From: Lyngbya aestuarii BL J
GTDB lineage: Bacteria > Cyanobacteriota > Cyanobacteriia > Cyanobacteriales > Microcoleaceae
Assembly (NCBI RefSeq): GCF_000478195.2
Contig: NZ_AUZM01000016.1
Span: 1-64,000 of the forward strand
Direction of reading: 5' to 3'
Length of the DNA: 64,000 nucleotides
Shown in pieces: positions 7,665 to 16,118 of this stretch. The notes below the pieces were generated by a model. It worked only from the letters and a program-made list of their open reading frames with translations, was not told the DNA's origin and made no database searches. How positions within the stretch are numbered: the first letter of the stretch is position 1; every line of letters starts with the position of its first letter. The translations under genes and the position numbers were made by a program.

Positions 7665-7790
7665 TGATTGAGGGGTAGAGTCTGTCTTCTCACAGGTGAC
7701 TGCTGCTAAGGCTAATTTTGATCTAACCCCTCAGTTTGATCGCTGTTGTTGAAGGACAACGGTGAGTAGGGGATCAACTCAACAGAGTTA
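7665..7790 (+). ncRNA. Candidate structured leader or small RNA upstream of glgA
   Basis: The 548-base gap 7412-7959 contains no gene but a cluster of foldable segments. TGAGGGGTAGA (7669-7679) pairs with TCTAACCCCTCA (7722-7733) with one bulge; GTTGT/ACAAC (7745-7749, 7756-7760) and AACTC/GAGTT with an AACA loop (7776-7789) follow. Together they could be a small RNA or a regulatory 5' leader of glgA. I cannot assign a known RNA family; 6S RNA was considered but not supported. Confidence 0.35.
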
Positions 7791-7959
7791 ACCTGCCCAT
7801 TATTGAGAAGCGAACCGATTGGGTCAGGAGATCGAGGGTGTATAGTTTGCCCAGATAGAAATCAAAACTCTATCCAAACCAAGTTTTAGTCTCAACAACA
7901 GAGCCAACTTGGAACTATGGTGATATTACGAAGCATAGTACGGGAACGCAAAGTCAATC

Positions 7960-9384
7960 ATGCGAATTCTATTTGTAGCTGCTGAAGCCTCACCTTTGGC
8001 TAAAGTGGGTGGCATGGGAGATGTCGTCGGCGCTTTACCAAAAGTGCTGCGGGCAATGGGACACGATGTACGGGTGTTTATGCCCTATTACGGTTTCCTC
8101 CCCGATAAACTGGAAATTCCCTCCGAACCGATTTGGTGGGGAACTGCAATGTATCAAAAGTTTGCAGTCTATGAAACCCGACTGCCCAAGTCAGATGTAC
8201 CACTCTACTTGTTTGGACATCCTTCCTTTATGCCCCGTCGTGTCTACTACGGAGAAGATGAGGAGTGGCGTTTCACCTTATTTTCCAATGGTGCGGCCGA
8301 ATTTACCTGGAATTATTGGAAGCCGAATGTGATTCACTGCCATGACTGGCACACCGCCATGATCCCGGTTTGGATGAACGAGACCCCAGACGTTAAAACT
8401 ATTTTCACCATTCACAATTTAGCTTATCAAGGGCCTTGGCGGTGGTTCCTAGAACGGATTACCTGGTGTCCTTGGTATATGGAAGGTCATAATGTGATGG
8501 CATCGGCGGTGCAGTTTGCCGATGAAGTCACAACTGTTTCTCCGACCTACGCCGAACAAATTCAAACCGCCGCTTATGGTGAAACTCTCGAAGGGTTACT
8601 TTCCTTTGTCAGTGGTAAACTCTCAGGTGTTCTCAACGGCATTGATGTCGAAAGCTATAACCCGGAAACGGATCGCTTTATTGTCGAAAACTATAATGCT
8701 GATACCGTCGAACGACGTAAAGCCAATAAGGTGGCGTTGCAAGAAGAACTGGGGTTAGTTGTAGACTCGGGTGTGTTTTTGGTGGGGATGGTCAGTCGCT
8801 TGGTTGAACAAAAAGGACTCGATCTGGTCATTCAAATTATGGATCAGTTCTTGTCTTATACCGATGCCCAACTTGTGGTTTTGGGAACAGGCGATCGCTA
8901 TTATGAAACCCAAATGTGGCAGATGGCATCTCGCTATCCGGGTCGTATGTCGAGTCATATTCTGTTTAATGAAGCCTTGTCTCGACGCATCTATTCCGGT
9001 TGTGATACTTTGATCATGCCCAGTCGCTTTGAACCTTGCGGGATTAGCCAAATGTTAGCAATGCGTTATGGCTGTGTTCCGATTGTCCGTCGGACTGGTG
9101 GACTGGTTGATACGGTGTTCTATAACGACCCCATGAATGAGGCGGGTACGGGTTACTGTTTCGATCGTTATGAACCGATGGACTTCCTGACTGCGATGAT
9201 CCGGGCGTTAGAGGCTTATCGCTATAAAGACCAATGGCGGAAACTGCAACAACGAGGAATGTGGCAAAACTTTAGTTGGGAAAAGTCAGCCTACGAGTAC
9301 ATTAAAATCTATAACCGAGTTCTGGGAAACCCTGATGAGGGAAAACCCACAGAACCATCCCAGACTTCTGGTGTAAAGGTTTAG
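7960..9384 (+). CDS. glgA: Glycogen synthase (ADP-glucose:alpha-1,4-glucosyltransferase)
   Basis: This 474-residue GT5-family enzyme extends glycogen from ADP-glucose (EC 2.4.1.21). It opens with ILFVAAEASPLAKVGGMGDV, whose KVGGMGD loop binds the sugar nucleotide (KTGGL in many bacteria). HCHDWHTAMIP, FTIHNLAYQG, the GVLNGID segment and the C-terminal PSRFEPCGISQMLAMRYG with RRTGGLVDTV are all family landmarks. The KVGGM form and overall sequence resemble the cyanobacterial GlgA1 type rather than GlgA2, from memory. Length is normal. It is preceded by a long structured gap and followed by two hairpins, so it is probably monocistronic. Confidence 0.96.
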   Translation: MRILFVAAEASPLAKVGGMGDVVGALPKVLRAMGHDVRVFMPYYGFLPDKLEIPSEPIWWGTAMYQKFAVYETRLPKSDVPLYLFGHPSFMPRRVYYGEDEEWRFTLFSNGAAEFTWNYWKPNVIHCHDWHTAMIPVWMNETPDVKTIFTIHNLAYQGPWRWFLERITWCPWYMEGHNVMASAVQFADEVTTVSPTYAEQIQTAAYGETLEGLLSFVSGKLSGVLNGIDVESYNPETDRFIVENYNADTVERRKANKVALQEELGLVVDSGVFLVGMVSRLVEQKGLDLVIQIMDQFLSYTDAQLVVLGTGDRYYETQMWQMASRYPGRMSSHILFNEALSRRIYSGCDTLIMPSRFEPCGISQMLAMRYGCVPIVRRTGGLVDTVFYNDPMNEAGTGYCFDRYEPMDFLTAMIRALEAYRYKDQWRKLQQRGMWQNFSWEKSAYEYIKIYNRVLGNPDEGKPTEPSQTSGVKV

Positions 9385-9391
9385 TTTTGAG

Positions 9392-9468
9392 GAGTTCAAA
9401 GTTCAAACTTTTAAATCTCTGATTTGATGCTTGAATTTTGAACTCTCGTTATCCGTATTTTCACGGAT
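9392..9468 (+). terminator. Two inverted repeats downstream of glgA
   Basis: GAGTTCAAAGTTCAA (9392-9406) pairs with TTGAATTTTGAACTC (9431-9445) over 15 positions with only one G-T pair. ATCCGT/ACGGAT (9451-9456, 9463-9468) follows at once. There is no T-run, so this may be a dispersed palindromic repeat acting as an mRNA 3' end rather than a classical terminator. Confidence 0.5.
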
Positions 9469-9579
9469 TTATCTGAAGATACTCGGCTCAATTTCCGTAA
9501 CTCTACGGTTACACTTCGCAACTCTCATTGACTAAACTAGAACTAGAAACAGTTTTAGTAAGGTTCGCAAGCGTAACGT

Positions 9580-9870
9580 ATGAAATTCCTGATCTTGTCT
9601 GCATTCATCCTTTTAGCCACAACCGTTGGAATTCTCAGATCAGAGTTTTTAACGTTCCGTCCTTCCCCGTCTAACCCCTTACCCTCAACTTCTAAAAATC
9701 GTTTTTTCTCTTTTTTAAAAGCCCTAATTTTCTTCCTTATTATTCTTCCTTTATCTTATCTAGAAATGCTCGTTGAAGTTTGTTTTTATTCTCCAAAAAA
9801 TTCTTCAAACAACGATTCTTCTCTTGCAAACCGAACAGATTATCAATCTAAATCTAAAGTTTCTCTATAA
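9580..9870 (+). CDS. Small hypothetical membrane protein
   Basis: This 96-residue protein has a hydrophobic N-terminus (MKFLILSAFILLATTVGIL) and a second hydrophobic segment at about residues 46-66 (FFSFLKALIFFLIILPLSYL), so it probably spans the membrane twice. The rest is serine/asparagine-rich. No family is recognised and no ribosome-binding site is obvious; a TTCGCAAGCGTAACG repeat-like sequence precedes the ATG. It ends 2 bases before the convergent GGDEF gene. It may be a chance frame. Confidence 0.35.
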   Translation: MKFLILSAFILLATTVGILRSEFLTFRPSPSNPLPSTSKNRFFSFLKALIFFLIILPLSYLEMLVEVCFYSPKNSSNNDSSLANRTDYQSKSKVSL

Positions 9871-9872
9871 AA

Positions 9873-12401
9873 TCACGATTCAATCTCAATCATCGCATAA
9901 CCATTTCGTCCAGCCTCTTTCGCTTGATAAAGTGCTTTGTCAGCTTGATCAATTAAATTATACCTCGAAGAACTCAAAGAAGGATAAACACAAGCAATCC
10001 CAAAACTGAGGGTAATTTGTTTCGCGTTGAGTGAGGTGGAATGGGGTATATTTAATGCTTGAATTTCATTTTGAATGCAACGCACAACCTCAACGGCTCC
10101 CTCAGTATTTGTATTCGGTAAAATCACCACAAATTCCTCTCCGCCATAACGAGCCACTAAATCTGCTGGACGTTTAACTCCCCGAGAAATCGCTTCAGCT
10201 ACTTGTACTAAACACCGATCACCTGCTAAATGACCATAGGTATCGTTGTAATATTTAAAATAATCAACATCACAAAGAATTAACGATAAAGGAGCCTGTT
10301 CCCGCTTGAGTCGATGCCATTCTTGCTCAAAATATTCGTCAAAATAACGACGGTTAGCAATTTGAGTTAATTGATCATAATGAGCCAGATAGCTGAGTTC
10401 TTGATTGACATTTTGAAGTCTTTCATAAAGGGCTGATTGTTGAACAGTGATTGCCAATTGTCCGGTTAAACGTTTGAGAAATTCAATATCCTGAGTTTGC
10501 CAATCTCGGGGTTCGACACAGCTATTAATTCCCAGTAAACCCCAAACGGTTTGTGAATTGACTTCCTGCTGAGAATTGGGGGGAAAAATACAGATAGGTA
10601 ATAGCAAAGAGGCTCGAATTTGCAGTTGAGTGAGTAATTCTTGATGACAAGGGGTTAAGTTGGCGGTGTAAATATCATTCACCACCTGAATATTCCCCTG
10701 GCGAAAGGCTTCTCCTCGGGTTTGAAGCAGATAGGAATCTGTGCAACTTTTGTCTAAAATAGAGTCAAAACCGGGGACAACTGACTCCGTAATAATTGTA
10801 CCACTCCAATCGGGATTAAACCGATAAATTAACACCCGATCCGCTTGCAAAATTTCCTGAACTTCCGTGACTGCGGTTACTAAGATTTGATCGAGTTCTA
10901 AAGACTGACGAATGCGATCATTAATTTCTGCTAATAATTTTTCATGTTGAACACATTGATACAGTGCATCTTCTGCAATTTTTTTATGGGTAATTTCTCG
11001 GCTTGCTGTCAAGACGGACTCCACCATTCCTTGAGCATTAAATTCAGGAACAATTCGACATTGCCAATATTTGAATGTTCCATCAGCAGCCGGAAATTTT
11101 GATTCGTATAACTGTTGCTTACCTGTTTCAAACACTTGCTGAATTACTTGATGCCAGGGAGTAACAATTTCTTCAGAAAATCCCAATTCTAGCTCAGTTT
11201 TACCTATCCAATCTGAAGTTTTAATTCCTGTTTCTCGTTCAACTTGGGGGTTAACATAACGGAAGCGATATTGACGATCTATCCGAGAAATAATATCCGG
11301 TGAATTTTCTACTAATGCTCTAAAATCTTGTTCTTGTTGCTGAAGTACAGCGATTTTTTGTTGATAACTCTGACATTCATTCACTCGATTTTCTAAGGTT
11401 TGACGAGTGTATTGAAGTTGTTGTTTTGAGCGTTGGTGACGAAGATTAACGGCATATAAGCGATTATTCGTCCAGTAAAATAACCCTAAAATAACTGAAA
11501 TTTCTAGAATTATTTTTGATCCTAATAAAAATGCTTTTTCTTGTTGTAAGTCTTGCGGTAAGTCGAGTTTAATAATATTAAAAAATACTAGAAAAATGAT
11601 TCCTATAAATAAGGGGTAGGGTCTGACTGTGAACATAGAACGATGAGTAAAAGTTCTCATCAAACCGCGATGGGGATAGATCCAAAGTAGACCAAAACAA
11701 AGTATAATAAAGCTAATCGTTTTGAGAGGTATTCCTCTGTTAGAGAAAACTATTCCCAAGTCTGAAAAGGGAACGGAAAACAAAAATGTGATTAAGTTCG
11801 TGGTTTCAATGGCTAAAACTAGACCGATTATTGTTTGAGCAACTTGAATTCGAGTCGGGGTTTTATGAATAAGCAGTAATAGCACAGTGGCTAAGGAAAT
11901 TAACACGAAACTTGACTGTTCAAAAATAAACGAAGAAACACGTAAAATGAATAAGGAGGGATGATCCTGAATCAACCCTGGTTCAAAATACAAATTCCAG
12001 TTTCGTGCCTCTTCACTAAATGTAAAGAATCCAATTCCAATAATTAGGACACTACACAATTGAGCTATAGATTTAAACCTTTGTCGCTGTTGTCTATTCT
12101 GAAGCCATTTTAGAACAATACTGAACAGGATAAAAGACAAGAAAATCGAGGGGTGGAGTGATAGAGATGTTGGCAACAATTCACCAGAAAACAGAGGAAA
12201 ATTGAACAGGAAGTTGACTAAAGCTAGAAGTCCAACTCCACCCACCCAAATCGTAACAATCGAGGGAATAGACCAATTCATCAATCTAAAAAAATATGAC
12301 ATGGATTCTTTCCCTATTCTATGGCTTCCTGCCGAGAGATGAAACAGTAGTTTCACGGAACTTTCCTTGAGACTAACGATGAAATTTAACCAAGGTGACA
12401 A
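9873..12401 (-). CDS. Membrane-anchored PAS-GAF-GGDEF diguanylate cyclase
   Basis: In this 842-residue protein, roughly residues 40-300 contain about eight hydrophobic segments forming a membrane sensor region. A coiled linker (about 305-345) leads to a PAS domain (FRALVENSPDIISRIDRQYR, about 350-470), a GAF domain (about 490-650) and a C-terminal GGDEF domain (about 680-838). The active-site motif is RYGGEEF and the inhibitory RxxD site lies five residues before it (RPADLVARYGGEEF), so it should make c-di-GMP with product inhibition. It is divergent from cphA with 133 bases between. A ligand for the membrane, PAS or GAF part cannot be named. Confidence 0.93.
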   Translation of the reverse strand: MSPWLNFIVSLKESSVKLLFHLSAGSHRIGKESMSYFFRLMNWSIPSIVTIWVGGVGLLALVNFLFNFPLFSGELLPTSLSLHPSIFLSFILFSIVLKWLQNRQQRQRFKSIAQLCSVLIIGIGFFTFSEEARNWNLYFEPGLIQDHPSLFILRVSSFIFEQSSFVLISLATVLLLLIHKTPTRIQVAQTIIGLVLAIETTNLITFLFSVPFSDLGIVFSNRGIPLKTISFIILCFGLLWIYPHRGLMRTFTHRSMFTVRPYPLFIGIIFLVFFNIIKLDLPQDLQQEKAFLLGSKIILEISVILGLFYWTNNRLYAVNLRHQRSKQQLQYTRQTLENRVNECQSYQQKIAVLQQQEQDFRALVENSPDIISRIDRQYRFRYVNPQVERETGIKTSDWIGKTELELGFSEEIVTPWHQVIQQVFETGKQQLYESKFPAADGTFKYWQCRIVPEFNAQGMVESVLTASREITHKKIAEDALYQCVQHEKLLAEINDRIRQSLELDQILVTAVTEVQEILQADRVLIYRFNPDWSGTIITESVVPGFDSILDKSCTDSYLLQTRGEAFRQGNIQVVNDIYTANLTPCHQELLTQLQIRASLLLPICIFPPNSQQEVNSQTVWGLLGINSCVEPRDWQTQDIEFLKRLTGQLAITVQQSALYERLQNVNQELSYLAHYDQLTQIANRRYFDEYFEQEWHRLKREQAPLSLILCDVDYFKYYNDTYGHLAGDRCLVQVAEAISRGVKRPADLVARYGGEEFVVILPNTNTEGAVEVVRCIQNEIQALNIPHSTSLNAKQITLSFGIACVYPSLSSSRYNLIDQADKALYQAKEAGRNGYAMIEIES

Positions 12402-12534
12402 ATCTCTTTTTCAAGCCTCATGTTGAGAGAAGGAAGTAGAAAACTCTCCCTTGTATGAGACAGTAGAAATATTCGTAAAAATGACAATAGCCTGTATCTG
12501 TGTTGATGCATCTACCCCTTAGGAGGCGGCAACC

Positions 12535-15141
12535 ATGAAAATCCTTAAAACTCAAACTCTCTATGGCCCAAACTTCTGGAGTATTAATCACCCTCATCTG
12601 ATTGTCCTGCAACTCGAGCTAGAAGATCACGAACGTCGCCTCTCCAACGAGATGTCTGACTTTTGTGATCAACTCGTCAAGGTGCTTCCCGGATTGAGGG
12701 AACATCATGGATCTCGGGGTTGTCGAGGTGGCTTTTTACAACAGATGCAAGAAGGAATCTCCATCGCCAAAATTATCCAACACGTCGCTTTAGAGTTACA
12801 AAACTTGGCTGGAATGCCTGTTGATTTTGGTCGGATTCGTCTGGCTGCTACACCGGGAATTTGTCGGGTTGTGTTTGAATATCAAAATCCTGAAGCTGGA
12901 CGTTATGCAGGGCGAGGGGCTGTCCGTATCTGTCAAAGCTTAATGAATCGAGGCTATTATCCCCAAGCCGAACTGGAAATTGATCTCGAAGATTTACAAG
13001 AAATCAAAGCCGAAGATTCCCTCGGGCCAACAACAGAAGCGATTATTAATGAAGCCCAAAAACGAGGAATTCCTTGGCAAGAATTACCCGTTCGTCATGT
13101 CGTTCAACTAGGCTACGGTAAATATCAACGTCGGATTCAAACGGCTCAAACCGATCAAACAAATATTCTCGGGATTGAATTTGCTGGAGATAAACAAGCC
13201 ACAAAAATATTATTGGAAGCGGCCAGTTTACCAACCCCTCTCGGAGAAGTCATCTATTATTTTGATGAACTCGAAGAAGCGATTGATCAAGTCGGTGGTT
13301 TTCCAATTGTGATTAAGCCCTTAGATGGAAATCATGGTCGGGGAATCACTTTAAATATTAACAGTTGGCAAGATGCAGAAAATGCTTATGATGTTGCCAA
13401 GGAAGAATCCAAAGCCGGCGGAATTTTAGTGGAACGCTATTATCGCGGCAAAGATTATCGCGTCTTAGTCATTAATGGTAAAGTGGAAGCCGTTGCTGAA
13501 CGAGTTCCTGCTCATGTCACAGGCGATGGTCACTTAACAATTGAGGAATTAATCGAAGATATCAATCGTCATCCCAGTCGAGGAAGTGGTCACGAAAATA
13601 TTCTCACTCGGATTGAAATTGACCGTCATACCGATGATGTTCTCGCAACTCAAGGCTACGATCTCGATAGTATTTTAGAAGAAGATGAAATCTGTTATCT
13701 CAAAGCCACAGCAAACCTGAGTACAGGTGGAATTGCCATTGATAGCACAGATATTATTCACCCCGAAACCGTTTGGATGGCTGAACGGGCTGCCCAAATT
13801 ATTGGTTTAGATATTGCCGGAATTGATATCACTTGTACCGATATTAGTCGTCCTCTGCGAGAAGTAGATGGAGTCATTATCGAAGTCAATGCCGCCCCAG
13901 GTTTACGAATGCACCTACAGCCCAGTCAAGGAAAACCTCGTAATGTAACAGCACCGATTTTAGAGATGCTTTATCCGCCAGGAGTTCCCTATCGAGTACC
14001 GATCATTGCAGTCACAGGAACCAATGGGAAAACAACAACAACTCGTCTGATTGCCCATATTTTTAAACAGACCAAACAGGTGATTGGTTACACCACCACA
14101 GACGGGACTTATATCGGTGATTTTTTGTTAGAATCAGGAGATAATACCGGACGTCAAAGCGCTCAACTGATTCTCAATGATCCCACCATTGAAGTAGCAG
14201 TCTTAGAAACGGCAAGAGGCGGAATATTAAGGTCTGGTTTAGGATTTAATCGCTGTGATGTAGGTGTGGTTTTAAATGTTGCTGCCGATCATTTGGGGTT
14301 AGAAGATATTAACACCCTCGAAGATATGGCTCAGGTGAAAACTGTAGTTGCGGAAGCGACTGATGACAACGGTTATGCGGTGTTGAATGCTGACGATCCG
14401 TTAGTGGCAAATATGGCAAAATGGGTCAAAGGAAAAGTCGCTTATTTTTCGATGAATCCTCACAATGAAATTGTTAAAGAACATCTGCGAAAAGGGGGAA
14501 TTGCAGCCATTTATGACGGAGGTTTTCTCACCTTTTGTAATGGGCAAGATACCCTTCAAGTTGAACAAATGGTAAATGTTCCTTCAACGTTGCGGGGTTT
14601 GGTTTCCTTTATGATTGCTAATGTTTTAGCAGCGAGTTTGGCAGCCTATGTGCAAGGGGTGAGTATTGAAAATATTAGTACAGGATTACGAACCTTTCAA
14701 GCCTCTTTAGAACACACTCCTGGCCGGATGAATTTGATTGAATTGGGCAAGTTTCATGTTTTAATTGATTATGCTCACAATCCCGCAGGTTATCAAGCAA
14801 TTGGTGAGTTTGTTTGTCAGTGGTCTGAGGGTGAACGAATTGGGGTGATTGGAGGCCCTGGCGATCGCCGTGATCAAGACTTAAAAGAGTTAGGACGGTT
14901 ATCAACTCAGATGTTTGATTGGGTGATTATCAAAGAAGATGATCATACTCGCGATCGCCCGCGTGGAGATGCAGCCCGTTTAATTCGAGAAGGAATTTGT
15001 CAGGAAAAACCGCAGTTTAATTATCAAGAAATTTGGGATGAAACAGAAGCTATTCAAACGGCTTTGGCGGAAGCTTCCGAAGGAAGTTTAGTGGTGATTT
15101 TTCCTGAAAGTGTTAAACGGGTGATCGCGTTGTTGAAGTAA
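12535..15141 (+). CDS. cphA: Cyanophycin synthetase
   Basis: This 868-residue ligase polymerises aspartate and arginine into cyanophycin, a nitrogen store (EC 6.3.2.29/6.3.2.30). Its three parts are visible: an N-terminal domain (1-160, MKILKTQTLYGPNFWS), an ATP-grasp domain (about 165-485) with VIKPLDGNHGRGI and IEVNAAPGLRMH, and a Mur-ligase-like domain (about 490-868) with VTGTNGKTTTTRLIAH, DYAHNP and GGPGDRRDQDL. Full length and all three parts indicate the CphA1 type. A strong Shine-Dalgarno sequence (TTAGGAGG) precedes the ATG. The cyanophycinase gene cphB, often upstream, is absent here; a GGDEF gene is divergent instead. Confidence 0.97.
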   Translation: MKILKTQTLYGPNFWSINHPHLIVLQLELEDHERRLSNEMSDFCDQLVKVLPGLREHHGSRGCRGGFLQQMQEGISIAKIIQHVALELQNLAGMPVDFGRIRLAATPGICRVVFEYQNPEAGRYAGRGAVRICQSLMNRGYYPQAELEIDLEDLQEIKAEDSLGPTTEAIINEAQKRGIPWQELPVRHVVQLGYGKYQRRIQTAQTDQTNILGIEFAGDKQATKILLEAASLPTPLGEVIYYFDELEEAIDQVGGFPIVIKPLDGNHGRGITLNINSWQDAENAYDVAKEESKAGGILVERYYRGKDYRVLVINGKVEAVAERVPAHVTGDGHLTIEELIEDINRHPSRGSGHENILTRIEIDRHTDDVLATQGYDLDSILEEDEICYLKATANLSTGGIAIDSTDIIHPETVWMAERAAQIIGLDIAGIDITCTDISRPLREVDGVIIEVNAAPGLRMHLQPSQGKPRNVTAPILEMLYPPGVPYRVPIIAVTGTNGKTTTTRLIAHIFKQTKQVIGYTTTDGTYIGDFLLESGDNTGRQSAQLILNDPTIEVAVLETARGGILRSGLGFNRCDVGVVLNVAADHLGLEDINTLEDMAQVKTVVAEATDDNGYAVLNADDPLVANMAKWVKGKVAYFSMNPHNEIVKEHLRKGGIAAIYDGGFLTFCNGQDTLQVEQMVNVPSTLRGLVSFMIANVLAASLAAYVQGVSIENISTGLRTFQASLEHTPGRMNLIELGKFHVLIDYAHNPAGYQAIGEFVCQWSEGERIGVIGGPGDRRDQDLKELGRLSTQMFDWVIIKEDDHTRDRPRGDAARLIREGICQEKPQFNYQEIWDETEAIQTALAEASEGSLVVIFPESVKRVIALLK

Positions 15142-15162
15142 ACTATTTTGGTGGGGGTTTCT

Positions 15163-15370
15163 AGCCCCCTCTTCCAATTCCGCCACAGGAGGCATTAGGA
15201 ATAAAAGATTAATTATTAGTTGCCCTGCCAGGGATCGAACCTGGACTCAACGAACATTCAAAGTGCGATCGGGTGCCAATTACACCACAGGGCAATGAAT
15301 GGGAATTGAACCCGTTACATCTTGTATTACAATAAGCTGTAATACTACAGAACGCAGAGACTAGGATTTG
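15163..15370 (-). repeat. Partial duplicate of the tRNA array
   Basis: This segment repeats 16990-17150 joined directly to 17341-17394. It holds the 5' half of the tRNA-Leu-like gene (15163-15190), the Gln-like tRNA, a T-arm fragment (15295-15321) and the 3' end of the tRNA-Trp-like gene (about 15355-15372). The block carrying tRNA-Ser(GCT) and the Tyr-like tRNA is missing. It lies beyond the terminator at 15385-15420 and is probably not expressed. Confidence 0.85.
15220..15294 (-). pseudogene. Degenerate tRNA-Gln-like (anticodon TTG) gene, copy 1
   Basis: The acceptor stem TGCCCTG/CAGGGCA is perfect (15221-15227 and 15288-15294) and the T-arm is CCAGG/TTCGAAC/CCTGG. The anticodon loop reads CTTTGAA (TTG, Gln). 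The anticodon stem has only about two good pairs plus a wobble, and the D-stem does not close normally, so function is doubtful. Another register gives anticodon TGA. It is near-identical to 17047-17120. Confidence 0.6.
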
Positions 15371-15384
15371 AACCGCATAGCCAT

Positions 15385-15420
15385 AAAAAACGGGGTTACA
15401 ACGAAGACGCTGTAAACCCC
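15385..15420 (-). terminator. Intrinsic terminator of the tRNA array
   Basis: On the minus strand GGGGTTTAC pairs with GTAACCCC around a short loop and is followed by six T residues (plus-strand A-run 15385-15390). It lies about 240 bases after tRNA-Ser(TGA) in the direction of transcription and separates the active-looking array from the duplicated remnant next to cphA. Confidence 0.75.
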
Positions 15421-15540
15421 ACCTAATCTACCGAATGCGAAATTTAGGTAGAAAATTGGAATCAATTTCGACAAGAATTAGAACCTGTTTTAGCTGAAAA
15501 CTAAGTCAAAGTAAATTGGTTTTTATCGAAATTTTTAACA

Positions 15541-15594
15541 TATAGCGCTACTTGAATCGGGAACAGGGAACACCGGATCAGGGAACAGTAGACT
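15541..15594. repeat. Dispersed GGGAACAGGGAACACCGG repeat
   Basis: TATAGCGCTAC followed by CGGGAACAGGGAACACCGG and ATCAGGGAACAGTAGA. It is the same family as the sequence that forms the end of the GH108 gene (6491-6597). Here it is non-coding, between the array terminator and tRNA-Ser(TGA). Confidence 0.75.
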
Positions 15595-15657
15595 GTGAAA
15601 GGGTTTTAGGATCTAGAAATGTCCTAACTTAAATGCGTAGTGCTATAAAAAAATAAA

Positions 15658-15763
15658 GGAAGATAGAGGAATCGTTCGCGAAGCGTCTCCGCAGGAGATA
15701 CCCCCAGGTTTTACCCTGCTCCCGTTTTCAAGACGGGTTGCTGTCCCTTCAGCAGTATCTTCC
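15658..15763 (-). tRNA. tRNA-Ser (anticodon TGA) with a repeat inserted in the T-loop
   Basis: The acceptor stem GGAAGAT/ATCTTCC is perfect, the anticodon arm is CCCGT-CTTGAAA-ACGGG (TGA, reads UCA) and a long class II variable arm follows. At 106 bases it is about 18-20 bases too long. The excess lies in the T-arm, where GTTCGCGAAGCGTCTCC and GCAGGAGAT, a well-known cyanobacterial short dispersed repeat, interrupt an otherwise GGGGGT...GAACGATTCCTC arm. The inserted part (GGAGA...TCTCC) is itself a hairpin. Whether it is processed or charged is unknown. Confidence 0.75.
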
Positions 15764-15769
15764 GAAAGG

Positions 15770-15844
15770 GGAGTCTGATGGGACTTGAACCCATTATTAC
15801 TGGTGTCACAGACCAGCGTCTCGACCGCTTTGACTTCAGACTCC
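15770..15844 (-). tRNA. tRNA-His (anticodon GTG), array copy
   Basis: Perfect acceptor stem GGAGTCT/AGACTCC; anticodon arm CTGGT-CTGTGAC-ACCAG gives GTG (CAC, His). T-arm ATGGG-TTCAAGT-CCCAT is good. Position 8 is G rather than the usual T and the D-arm is odd (GTC...GAC), so it diverges from normal tRNA-His. It lies 6 bases from tRNA-Ser(TGA). Confidence 0.8.
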
Positions 15845-15848
15845 ACAG

Positions 15849-15921
15849 TGGAACTGGTCGGACTTGAACCGACATCTACCAAGTTGCAAGCTTGGTGCTT
15901 TCCCAATTAAGCTACAGACCC
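15849..15921 (-). tRNA. tRNA-Ala (anticodon TGC), array copy
   Basis: Anticodon arm CCAAG-CTTGCAA-CTTGG (TGC, Ala). Acceptor GGGTCTG/CAGTTCC has one mismatch and one wobble. T8, A14 and the G18G19 pair (TTGGG) are in place and the T-arm GTCGG-TTCAAGT-CCGAC is perfect. It ends 4 bases upstream of tRNA-His in plus coordinates, showing tight array spacing. Confidence 0.85.
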
Positions 15922-15950
15922 TCATTTTTTAATTTTTAAAATGTGTTAAA

Positions 15951-15974
15951 GTGCTGACCACTCAGCCAGGTGGA
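15951..15974 (-). pseudogene. tRNA 5'-end fragment (Ser/Leu type D-arm)
   Basis: On the minus strand TCCACCTGGCTGAGTGGTCA matches the 5' part and D-arm of class II tRNAs (TGGCTGAGTGGTC). No anticodon arm follows. It is a remnant between the Ala tRNA and the heptamer array. Confidence 0.45.
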
Positions 15975-16040
15975 AACCCCTAGGTTTTATGGAACCTACA
16001 ACCAAAACTCCCGGATTTTATCGAATGTTAATCTTTGGGA

Positions 16041-16117
16041 TTTAAGGCTTGAAAGTCTAAGATTTGAGGCTTGAGATTTAAGCGTTAAGCGTTGAGCTTT
16101 AAGCTTTAAGATTTATG
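16041..16117. repeat. Heptanucleotide tandem repeat, about 11 units
   Basis: Eleven successive 7-mers with consensus (C/A)TTTAAG: TTTAAGG, CTTGAAA, GTCTAAG, ATTTGAG, GCTTGAG, ATTTAAG, CGTTAAG, CGTTGAG, CTTTAAG, CTTTAAG, ATTTATG. The array ends two bases before the 3' end of tRNA-Phe. Short tandemly repeated heptamers of this kind are typical of filamentous cyanobacteria. Confidence 0.8.
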
Positions 16118-16118
16118 C

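Noticed and set aside
7665-7790. 6S RNA or riboswitch call for the region before glgA
   Set aside because: The folding does not show the long central bulge of 6S RNA or a known riboswitch core that I can recognise, so I left it as an unnamed structured region.
15643-15906. Minus-strand protein frame over the tRNA-Ser and tRNA-His genes
   Set aside because: It lies across tRNA genes with perfect acceptor stems and has no protein features.
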